This document shows, piece by piece, positions 1-6,427 of a stretch of 7,062 nt of DNA (its first letter is position 1; every line of letters begins with the position of its first letter). The position numbers and the translations under genes are program-made. The notes under the pieces were generated by a model, which worked only from the letters and a program-made list of their open reading frames with translations, had not been told where the DNA came from and did no database searches. This DNA is from Candidatus Arcticimaribacter sp. Its GTDB lineage: Bacteria > Bacteroidota > Bacteroidia > Flavobacteriales > Flavobacteriaceae. The stretch lies in the NCBI GenBank assembly GCA_011526335.1, contig WTJB01000141.1, forward strand, positions 1 through 7,062, written 5' to 3'.

Positions 1-8
1 AAATGACA

Positions 9-37
9 TTGTTGGGGGTAATATATTTTTTATATTG
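9..37 (+). promoter_or_regulatory. Weak candidate Bacteroidota-type promoter for the SusC/SusD operon
   Basis: A TTG at 9-11 and a TATATTG at 31-37 are 19 bases apart. This roughly resembles the Bacteroidota sigma-ABfr pattern (TTTG near -33, TAnnTTTG near -7), but the -7 box is one T short. Transcription would start near 45, leaving a leader of under 20 bases before the ATG at 62. The box overlaps an AT-only inverted repeat (20-25 and 31-36). Only 61 bases of upstream sequence are visible, so a better promoter could lie outside the window. Confidence 0.25.
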
Positions 38-61
38 TGAGATAAAACTATATCTATTAAC

Positions 62-2920
62 ATGAAAAAACTATTACTCTTAACCTCCGCCTTTATGCTT
101 ATGGCATTTAGCGGATTGGCACAAAAGACCGTGTCTGGGGTAGTCACTGACGAAAGTGGTTTACCGCTCCCCGGAGCTACGGTTATTGAACAAGGAACTA
201 GCAATGGTGTAAGTAGTGATTTTGATGGAAACTTTACCATCGAAGTTGCTGAAGGCGCCACTTTAGAAGTAAGCTTCGTAGGATATACGAGTGCTGTTGT
301 TAGTGCCGACAGTGACAATTTAAACATTTCTTTACAGCCAGGGAATGCCCTTGAAGAAGTGATCGTTACAACGGGATACTCTACCGTAAACCGTAGCGAA
401 GTAACAGGAGCGATCATTCAAGTGGATTCAGAAGAATTACGTTCTATCCCAACGGCGACTGTAGATCAAGCACTACAAGGTAAAGTTGCAGGTCTTGTTT
501 TGAGCTCGAACTCAGGTACGCCGGGTTCTAGTTCAAATATCCGTATTCGAGGGATCAGCTCGATCAATGCGGGGAACGGACCGCTTTACGTTATTGATGG
601 TGTACCCGTAAACAGTGGATCACAAGAATTCTCTGGGGCAACTTCATTCTTGTCTTCTTTGTCTGCAATCGACTCAAACAACATCGAATCGATTACGGTA
701 TTAAAAGATGCTTCCGCTACGGCACAATACGGTGCACGTGGTTCAAACGGGGTTATCGTTATTACCACAAAATCAGGGAAGTCTGGAGACACAAAAATCC
801 AATTGACTTCTACTTACGGTTACTCTAACGAGGCGGTTGAAGGACCTGTTTCTTTGACGGCTGCACAACGTTATGACCTGCAAGCAGAAGCTTACTTTAA
901 TGACTATCCTGGATCTTTCCCAACATTACAAGATGCTTACGATTATGTAGCTTCTGATTGGATTGACGCTGGACGTCCAGAAGCCAACTGGAATGAAGTA
1001 GTCCTCAACCGTGATGCGCCCATACAAGAAACCAACTTGTCTGCATCTGGAGGAGACGAAAACGGAACATTCTTTGCTTCTTTAGGCTATGTTCAACAAG
1101 AAGGAATCATTGTAGGTTCTGACTTCGAGCGTATCTCTGGATCGTTAAATGTATCGAGAAGAATAAACGACAAAGTAACCTATACGTCAAACAACCAAGC
1201 GGCGTATTCTGTTCAAAATGCGAACTTAGAAAAATCGGCTTACTTTGCTTCTGCTGTAATGGCACAGTACTTTATGCCACCAGACGATCTTCCTAGAAAC
1301 GAAGACGGTTCTTTTAACGAAAACACTGGGGTATATAACCCGCTAGCGCTTTTAGAAAACGATTTCTACAGAAACCATTTCTTACGAATTCTTTCGAACA
1401 ACGCTTTTTATGTTTTCCAAAACTTTATTGACTATAATATTCCTATTAACGATGATCACGTAGTAGACATCAAAGTTTTACAGGAATTCCAAAAGCAACG
1501 TTACTTCAACACCTATGCAGCTGGGGAAAGCTTTGCTGACGATGGACTATTTTATCTTGACTCTGCAGGAACACCTACAAGCGCAGGATCTGCCTTTACA
1601 GACTCATCTGTTGCCGCTTATCTAGGACTGATTCACTACACCGCATTTGATTCTAAGTATGTTGTGGATTTAAGTGTACGTAGAGAAGCAAACTCACGTT
1701 TTAGTGCAGACAACCGTTGGGGTACTTTCTACTCTGCTGGGGGGGCTTGGAACATTCATAAAGAATCTTTCTTGGAAGGAAATGAAACACTTTCTAACTT
1801 AAAGCTAAGAGCTTCTTATGGTTTGACAGGGAATGCCAATATCTCAATCAACCAATACCAAGCACTATTCTCTTTTGATGCTGACTATGCTGGAGAAGGA
1901 GCTACTTATGCCAGTACCTTTGGAAACAGCGACCTTAGCTGGGAAACCTCAACTACCTTTGATGTTGGTTTAGACTTTGGTTTATTTGAAAACAAAATCC
2001 GCGGTAATGTAGCGTATTACAACAGAAAAACAGAAGACATGTTATTGTCTGTTCCACTATCGCTTACTACTGGTTTCTCTTCGCAAACCCGTAACATTGG
2101 TAAAATGGAAAACAAAGGGGTAGAAGTAGAATTGGATTGGAATATCATCCAATCAGAAGACTTTAATCTTTCTATTGGGGGGAATCTTGCGACAAACGAG
2201 AACGAAGTTCTTGAGTTAGCAAAAGACGGTAATGGAGACGACATCAACATTACTACAACTACACGTCGTGTAGAAGTAGGACAACCGGTGTACGCATGGT
2301 ACATGCCGACTTGGGCAGGAGTAGATCCTGACAATGGTCGTAACCAATATTATATCGACAGAGTTGGTGGAGACACTACCTACAACTTCAACGAAGCAGA
2401 GCAAGTATTCCAAGGAGGTAGCGCAATCCCTACCATCACTGCAGGGATGAACATCCACATTGATTATAAAAACTTTGCCTTAGACGCAAGTGGTTTATAC
2501 CAAGGTGGACACAAAGTATACGAGTCTTGGCACCGTTACTTAAACCAAACCAATGCCTATCCTGCATTCTACTACCAAGGGTTAACCACCTTATTAGACC
2601 GTTGGAGACAACCTGGGGATATTGCACGAAACAGCCGTGCGACTGCAGGAGGTGAACCATGGCAAAGACATTCTAAGTTCTTATATGACGGAGATTTTAT
2701 GCGTCTAAGAAACGTTTCTTTGACCTATACTTTCCCTTCAGATGCAGTTGAACCTCTTGGATTAGACGGGCTTTCATTCTTTGTGAGAGGAACAAACCTA
2801 CTCACTTGGGTAAAAGACGATAATTTGGTTTATGACCCAGAAATTCAGTCAGATGGTTTCACAGGTTTAGAAACCCCTCCGACCAAGTCAGTTATTTTAG
2901 GAGTAAACATTAAACTATAA
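62..2920 (+). CDS. SusC/RagA-family TonB-linked outer-membrane receptor
   Basis: This is the outer-membrane barrel of a SusCD-type importer, which takes up oligomers captured by its SusD lipoprotein using energy from TonB-ExbBD. Residues 1-20 form a signal peptide (KK, a Leu/Met-rich core, cleavage after SGLA). Residues about 22-94 are a carboxypeptidase-regulatory-like beta-sandwich typical of SusC N-termini (VSGVVTDESGLPLPGAT, then DFDGNFTI and SFVGY). Residues 98-106 carry the conserved LEEVIVTTGY segment, where the TonB box lies in this family. The plug spans about 111-240, with RIRG (161-164), the SusC signature GNGPLYVIDG (171-180), LKDASAT (214-220), YGARGSNG (223-230) and ITTKSG (234-239). 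The remainder to 952 is beta-barrel. The length is usual for SusC proteins (about 950-1100). The ATG at 62 is chosen because it gives the complete signal peptide; no Shine-Dalgarno sequence is visible, as is common in this phylum. The last residue is Leu, not the frequent aromatic residue. The substrate cannot be inferred, and no specific gene name is justified because genomes carry many paralogues. Confidence 0.96.
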   Translation: MKKLLLLTSAFMLMAFSGLAQKTVSGVVTDESGLPLPGATVIEQGTSNGVSSDFDGNFTIEVAEGATLEVSFVGYTSAVVSADSDNLNISLQPGNALEEVIVTTGYSTVNRSEVTGAIIQVDSEELRSIPTATVDQALQGKVAGLVLSSNSGTPGSSSNIRIRGISSINAGNGPLYVIDGVPVNSGSQEFSGATSFLSSLSAIDSNNIESITVLKDASATAQYGARGSNGVIVITTKSGKSGDTKIQLTSTYGYSNEAVEGPVSLTAAQRYDLQAEAYFNDYPGSFPTLQDAYDYVASDWIDAGRPEANWNEVVLNRDAPIQETNLSASGGDENGTFFASLGYVQQEGIIVGSDFERISGSLNVSRRINDKVTYTSNNQAAYSVQNANLEKSAYFASAVMAQYFMPPDDLPRNEDGSFNENTGVYNPLALLENDFYRNHFLRILSNNAFYVFQNFIDYNIPINDDHVVDIKVLQEFQKQRYFNTYAAGESFADDGLFYLDSAGTPTSAGSAFTDSSVAAYLGLIHYTAFDSKYVVDLSVRREANSRFSADNRWGTFYSAGGAWNIHKESFLEGNETLSNLKLRASYGLTGNANISINQYQALFSFDADYAGEGATYASTFGNSDLSWETSTTFDVGLDFGLFENKIRGNVAYYNRKTEDMLLSVPLSLTTGFSSQTRNIGKMENKGVEVELDWNIIQSEDFNLSIGGNLATNENEVLELAKDGNGDDINITTTTRRVEVGQPVYAWYMPTWAGVDPDNGRNQYYIDRVGGDTTYNFNEAEQVFQGGSAIPTITAGMNIHIDYKNFALDASGLYQGGHKVYESWHRYLNQTNAYPAFYYQGLTTLLDRWRQPGDIARNSRATAGGEPWQRHSKFLYDGDFMRLRNVSLTYTFPSDAVEPLGLDGLSFFVRGTNLLTWVKDDNLVYDPEIQSDGFTGLETPPTKSVILGVNIKL

Positions 2921-2924
2921 AAAA

Positions 2925-4292
2925 ATGAAAAGTACAATATTAAAATCATTTGTTCTTAGTGGTTTACTTGCACTTAGTGCCTGTACTACAGAGGACTTAG
3001 ACCCTACCCTAGCGCAAAGTAAGTCGGTAGAAGGGAGTATTACAGATGTAAGTAACCTATACGGTATCATCAAAGGTGCCTATAGCGGATTGACCTCTAC
3101 AGGATATTACGGTAGAGATTATATCATTAACAATGAAGTTCGTACAGACAATTGCTGGTCGAATGGAAACTCTGGAAGATTCATTACACAAGCAGAATTC
3201 CAATACAATTCTAACAGTGGTGGATTCTGGGACGAAGCTTATGACGTTATTGGTCTAGCCAATATCATTATCGGAACAGACATTTCTGAACTAACAGGAA
3301 GTGCTGCCTACGGAAATCACCTAAAAGGACAAGCTTATGTGATCCGTGCTCTTGCACATTTTGATCTCGTAAAGCAGTATGGTCAGCAGAACTCTGGAGG
3401 TACACTTGGTGTTCCTTACGTTGTCGAGTTTAAAGGAGATGACCTATTCCCTTCACGTGATACCGTTGCTTCTAACGTGACCAACATCATGGCTGACCTT
3501 CAAAACGGTTTTGACCTGATGGACGATGCGCAGTTTGATAGCACAAAACAGTTTATTTCTAAATATACGGCCAAAGCTATCGAATCTAGAGTTGCGCTTT
3601 ACTTTGGAAACTATACTGCTGCAGAAGCTGCTGCGCAAGCTGTTGTTTCTTCTGGTCTTTATTCTATCGTACCTGCCAACAGTTATGTAGGATCTTGGGC
3701 GTCTAGAAGCAATGCCAACTCTATCTTTGAATTGGCGTTTAACAACGCAGACAACAGAGGTTCAAATTCACTTGCCTTCATCTACAGAACTACTGGAGGT
3801 GGAGTTTACGGAGACGTTCGCGTTACTGAAAATGCACGTGACTTGTATGCTGCTGGGGATGTTCGTGGACAAATCATTGGAACAGAAGCTGGTTTTGTGA
3901 CGAACTTAGGGAAATACCCAAGTATTGACAATGCAGACAATGTTGTGATCATTCGTTACGAAGAGGTGATCTTAAACTTAGCAGAAGCTCAGTTTAGAAA
4001 TGGAAATTCTGCGGCTTTAAATACATTAAACCTTATTCCTACAAACCGCGGTGCGGCGGCTCATTCGGCCATCAGTCCTGCTGTGATTTGGGATGAAAGA
4101 CGTAAAGAGTTAATGTTTGAAGGTCACCGTTATGATGACTTAATGCGTTCTGGAACGGGAGTTCCAAAAATAGCAGGAAGCAATCAAAACATTACCGCTT
4201 CATTAAGCTATCCGAACAATCTTTTTGCTTGGCCAATTCCTCAAGCAGAAATTGATGCCAACTCAAACATGGTTCAAAACGACGGATACTAG
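2925..4292 (+). CDS. SusD/RagB-family nutrient-binding outer-membrane lipoprotein
   Basis: This is the surface-exposed substrate-binding partner of the upstream SusC-like receptor; it forms the lid of the importer. A lipoprotein signal peptide ends in the lipobox LSAC, with Cys20 as the predicted lipidated residue. The acidic stretch just after it (TTEDLD) resembles the surface-export signal of Bacteroidota lipoproteins. An N-terminal SusD-like helical region covers roughly residues 40-230, including FWDEAYDVIGLANIII (101-116) and GQAYVIRALAHFDLVKQYG (135-153). The C-terminal SusD/RagB domain shows YEEVILNLAEAQFRNG (345-360), ERRKELMFEGHRYDDLMR (391-408) and WPIPQAEIDANSNMVQN (436-452), all family hallmarks. 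At 455 aa it is shorter than many SusD proteins (about 500-600), but it is complete at both ends. The start lies 4 bases after the SusC-like stop in an A-rich leader, so the two genes are surely cotranscribed and probably translationally coupled. All 19 Arg codons are AGA, CGT or CGC, which suggests strong expression. The ligand (glycan, peptide or other) is unknown. Confidence 0.95.
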   Translation: MKSTILKSFVLSGLLALSACTTEDLDPTLAQSKSVEGSITDVSNLYGIIKGAYSGLTSTGYYGRDYIINNEVRTDNCWSNGNSGRFITQAEFQYNSNSGGFWDEAYDVIGLANIIIGTDISELTGSAAYGNHLKGQAYVIRALAHFDLVKQYGQQNSGGTLGVPYVVEFKGDDLFPSRDTVASNVTNIMADLQNGFDLMDDAQFDSTKQFISKYTAKAIESRVALYFGNYTAAEAAAQAVVSSGLYSIVPANSYVGSWASRSNANSIFELAFNNADNRGSNSLAFIYRTTGGGVYGDVRVTENARDLYAAGDVRGQIIGTEAGFVTNLGKYPSIDNADNVVIIRYEEVILNLAEAQFRNGNSAALNTLNLIPTNRGAAAHSAISPAVIWDERRKELMFEGHRYDDLMRSGTGVPKIAGSNQNITASLSYPNNLFAWPIPQAEIDANSNMVQNDGY

Positions 4293-4307
4293 AATAGCAT
4301 TATTCTA
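4290..4307 (+). other. Small hairpin containing the SusD-like stop codon
   Basis: TAGAATA (4290-4296) pairs perfectly with TATTCTA (4301-4307) around a 4-base GCAT loop. The stop codon TAG is the base of the stem. The hairpin ends 4 bases before the terminator stem, so the mRNA would end in two stacked hairpins. The stem is AT-rich and weak on its own, so a role in 3'-end stability is only a guess. Confidence 0.4.
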
Positions 4308-4311
4308 TCCT

Positions 4312-4341
4312 AAAAGCCCGCTTTATGCGGGCTTTTTTTTT
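4312..4341 (+). terminator. Strong rho-independent terminator of the SusC/SusD operon
   Basis: A perfect 10-bp stem, AAAAGCCCGC (4312-4321) with GCGGGCTTTT (4327-4336), closes a 5-base TTTAT loop. It is followed by an uninterrupted T run from 4333 to 4341. It begins 20 bases after the SusD-like stop codon and reads in the same direction. It separates the importer operon from rlmB. On the opposite strand only four T residues would follow the stem, so it is mainly unidirectional. Confidence 0.93.
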
Positions 4342-4346
4342 GACCC

Positions 4347-4370
4347 TGTCCTCCCAAGAATAAGAGGACA
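4347..4370. repeat. Perfect 7-bp inverted repeat upstream of rlmB
   Basis: TGTCCTC (4347-4353) and GAGGACA (4364-4370) are exact reverse complements separated by 10 bases. The repeat is distinct from the terminator, which ends 5 bases earlier, and lies 32 bases before the rlmB start. It could be a protein-binding operator covering the -33 region of an rlmB promoter, or a hairpin if transcribed from further upstream. No T run follows, so it is not a terminator. Confidence 0.45.
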
Positions 4371-4377
4371 TTTTAGC

Positions 4378-4385
4378 TATCTTCA
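4378..4385 (+). promoter_or_regulatory. Possible -7 box for rlmB-rarA
   Basis: TATCTTCA matches six of eight positions of the Bacteroidota -7 pattern TAnnTTTG, counting the two free positions. It would place the transcription start about 12 bases before the rlmB ATG. No convincing TTTG lies 19-21 bases upstream; that region is occupied by the inverted repeat at 4347-4370. The strong terminator just upstream means rlmB needs its own promoter, which is the main reason to suggest one here. Confidence 0.25.
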
Positions 4386-4402
4386 CAGTCTAAAACAATC
4401 CG

Positions 4403-5140
4403 ATGGAGGGACAAGAAATTTTTGGCGTGCGTGCCATACTAGAATGTATAGAAGCCGGGCAACATATCGAGAAAGTGTGGTTATTAAAAGGGCAAAAAAG
4501 TCCTTTATTCAAAACACTGGAAAACAGACTTAGAGAGGCAGCAATTGCACATAGTTATGTCCCTAAAGAACGCCTAGACCGTTTTAATACCAAGAATCAT
4601 CAGGGGGCCGTTGCACTGATCTCTCCAATTGCTTTTTATGAGCTTGAACCCCTCATTGAAAAAAGCCTTGAACAGCACAAGCCTCCCTTATTCCTCTTAC
4701 TGGATCAAATCACAGATACGCGAAACTTAGGTGCGATCCTCCGAAATGCATCGGCCTGTGGCGTTGATGCCCTCATACTTCCCCAAAGCGGAAGTGCGCG
4801 TATCACAGCAGATACGATCAAAACGTCTGCCGGTGCCGCATTTACGGTACCCATCGTAAAAGTAGAACACCTCAAAGATGCGGTGTTTCTCTTAGAGGCC
4901 TATGAGATCCAATGTATGGCATTGACCGAAAAAGCCACGCAAACAGTCTATGAACACGAAATGAACCGGCCCATGGCGTTGATTTTAGGATCGGAAGAAA
5001 AAGGAATCTCAAAGAGTCTTTTGAATATGGTTAAGCTTCAAGCCAAACTACCTATGATTGGGGACATTGCCTCCCTTAATGTGGCGGTTGCTTGTGGAGC
5101 CATTTTATACGAGGTCATACGCCAGAGGAATTTTCAGTAA
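4403..5140 (+). CDS. rlmB: 23S rRNA (guanosine-2'-O)-methyltransferase RlmB, SpoU/TrmH family
   Basis: This enzyme transfers a methyl group from S-adenosylmethionine to the 2'-hydroxyl of a guanosine in 23S rRNA (G2251 in E. coli numbering). It is a cytoplasmic, dimeric knotted SPOUT-fold protein. The N-terminal substrate-binding domain covers about residues 1-75 (EIFGVRAILECIEAG at 5-19, NHQGAVALI at 65-73). The three SpoU motifs are intact: motif 1 LDQITDTRNLGAILRNA (100-116) with Asn108 and Arg114; motif 2 LILGSEEKGI (193-202) with Glu198; motif 3 LPMIGDIASLNVAVACG (216-232) with Ser224 and Asn226, then YEVIRQR (236-242). At 245 aa it matches E. coli RlmB (243). The ATG at 4403 opens directly into the conserved N-terminus (GQEIFGVRA). 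rarA follows after 9 bases, so the two are probably cotranscribed. Another TrmH-type target such as tRNA is possible, but the full-length N-terminal domain and motif 3 wording favour RlmB. Confidence 0.9.
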   Translation: MEGQEIFGVRAILECIEAGQHIEKVWLLKGQKSPLFKTLENRLREAAIAHSYVPKERLDRFNTKNHQGAVALISPIAFYELEPLIEKSLEQHKPPLFLLLDQITDTRNLGAILRNASACGVDALILPQSGSARITADTIKTSAGAAFTVPIVKVEHLKDAVFLLEAYEIQCMALTEKATQTVYEHEMNRPMALILGSEEKGISKSLLNMVKLQAKLPMIGDIASLNVAVACGAILYEVIRQRNFQ

Positions 5141-5149
5141 ATTCAACCC

Positions 5150-6427
5150 ATGAATACACCCCTTGCAGAAAGGATGCGTCCAAAAACGCTAGAGGATTAT
5201 ACCGGGCAAACCCACCTGATTGGTCCTCAAGGTACCCTTAGCCCAATGTTGGCGCAAGGGCAAATCCCTTCTTTACTCTTATGGGGTCCTCCAGGGACGG
5301 GAAAAACGACACTGGCTACCCTGATAGCAAAAAGCCAAGAAAGACCATTCTATAGCCTCTCTGCTATTCACTCGGGCGTAAAGGAGGTACGTGAAGTCAT
5401 CGAAAAAGCAAAAAATAGCGGAGGCCTCTTTACCAAAAAAGGGCCCTTACTTTTTATTGATGAAATTCATCGGTTCAGTAAATCACAACAAGATTCGCTT
5501 TTAGGTGCTGTAGAAAAAGGCTATGTAACATTGATTGGTGCCACCACAGAAAATCCTAGTTTTGAAGTCATCAATGCCCTTTTGTCGCGTTGCCAGGTAT
5601 ATACCCTAAACCCCTTAAAGAAGGAAGACTTGGAGGTGCTGCTCTATCGTGCACTTGAACAAGACGAACTCTTGGCCAAACGCAACATCCAACTCCAAGA
5701 AAAAGAAGCCTTGTTGAACCTCTCGGGAGGAGATGCTAGAAAAATGCTATCCCTGCTGGAATTGATCGTTTTTTCTTCTGGGACAGATGATCTTGTCATT
5801 ACCGATGAATTGGTTTTAGAAAAAGCCCAAACCAATACCATATTATTTGACAAAGAGGGAGAACTGCATTATGATATTGCTTCGGCCTTTATCAAATCGA
5901 TTCGGGGGAGCGACCCCAATGCGGCAGTCTATTGGTTAGCCCGATTGATCGAAGGGGGCGAGGATGTCAAATTTATTGCACGCCGTCTCTTAATCGCCGC
6001 TTCGGAAGATATTGGAAACGCCAACCCAAATGCATTGGTATTGGCCAACTCTACCTTTCAGGCCGTAACTACAATTGGGTTTCCAGAAGCCCGTATTATT
6101 TTAAGTCAATGCACTTTGTATTTGGCCAATAGCCCAAAAAGTAACGCGGCATATAAGGCCATTAATTCGGCCCAATCTAGGGTAAAAGAGACCGGAAATC
6201 TTGGTGTACCGCTCCATTTAAGAAATGCCCCAACGGCTTTAATGAAAGACCTCAACTACGGGAAAGGATACCAATATGCTCACGATTTTGAAAATAATTT
6301 TGTGGCCCAAGAATACCTGCCAGAAGAAATTTCCAATACCCGTTTTTATGAACCAGGGGGGAATCCAAAAGAAAATCAAAGCCGGCAGTTTTTAAAACAA
6401 CGCTGGAAAGACAAATACGGGTACTAG
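5150..6427 (+). CDS. rarA: Replication-associated recombination protein A (RarA/MgsA), AAA+ ATPase
   Basis: RarA is a clamp-loader-like AAA+ ATPase, related to yeast Mgs1 and human WRNIP1, which acts on stalled replication forks and single-strand/double-strand DNA junctions. Visible elements are Walker A GPPGTGKT (46-53), Walker B LLFIDE (100-105) followed by IHRFSKSQQD, sensor 1 ATTENPSFEV (131-140), arginine finger SRC with Arg147, and sensor 2 GGDARKML (193-200). The C-terminal half is the RarA-specific lid and tetramerisation region: FDKEGELHYD (233-242), SIRGSDPNAAVYWLARLIEGG (from about 250), ASEDIGNANP (284-293) and NSPKSNAAYKA (327-337). At 425 aa it is usual for the family. The ATG at 5150 lies 9 bases after the rlmB stop. 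The stop (TAC TAG) overlaps the convergent trkH stop by 4 bases. Arg codons here use all six synonyms, unlike the SusD-like gene, which fits low, housekeeping expression. Confidence 0.95.
   Translation: MNTPLAERMRPKTLEDYTGQTHLIGPQGTLSPMLAQGQIPSLLLWGPPGTGKTTLATLIAKSQERPFYSLSAIHSGVKEVREVIEKAKNSGGLFTKKGPLLFIDEIHRFSKSQQDSLLGAVEKGYVTLIGATTENPSFEVINALLSRCQVYTLNPLKKEDLEVLLYRALEQDELLAKRNIQLQEKEALLNLSGGDARKMLSLLELIVFSSGTDDLVITDELVLEKAQTNTILFDKEGELHYDIASAFIKSIRGSDPNAAVYWLARLIEGGEDVKFIARRLLIAASEDIGNANPNALVLANSTFQAVTTIGFPEARIILSQCTLYLANSPKSNAAYKAINSAQSRVKETGNLGVPLHLRNAPTALMKDLNYGKGYQYAHDFENNFVAQEYLPEEISNTRFYEPGGNPKENQSRQFLKQRWKDKYGY
6424..6427. other. Palindromic CTAG giving both stop codons of convergent rarA and trkH
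   Basis: On the + strand, TAG at 6425-6427 ends rarA. On the - strand, TAG read from 6426 to 6424 ends trkH. The two convergent genes therefore overlap by exactly the 4-base palindrome. No hairpin with a T run is visible nearby for either direction, so each transcript likely extends into the other gene. Confidence 0.9.

Noticed and set aside
20..36. AATATA-N5-TATATT inverted repeat before the SusC-like gene
   Set aside because: It is made only of A and T in an AT-rich leader, so pairing by chance is likely; noted only because it overlaps the weak promoter candidate.
586..2660. Several - strand open frames of 60-105 codons within the SusC-like gene (586-792, 2017-2334, 2216-2458, 2436-2660)
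   Set aside because: They lie antisense to a clearly conserved receptor, resemble no known family, are Ser/Cys/Val-rich as expected of antisense translation, and have no leader or context of their own.
3453..3900. Open frames antisense (3453-3638) and in an alternative frame (3712-3900) within the SusD-like gene
   Set aside because: They are fully contained in a well-supported SusD/RagB coding sequence, with no recognisable domain or start signal.
4225..4533. 102-codon + strand frame running from the SusD-like end through the terminator into rlmB
   Set aside because: It crosses a strong intrinsic terminator and overlaps two conserved genes out of frame; its translation resembles no protein family.
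5644..6132. Open frames antisense (5644-5853) and in an alternative frame (5932-6132) within rarA
   Set aside because: Both sit inside conserved RarA coding sequence, including the sensor 2 and C-terminal regions, and show no independent features.
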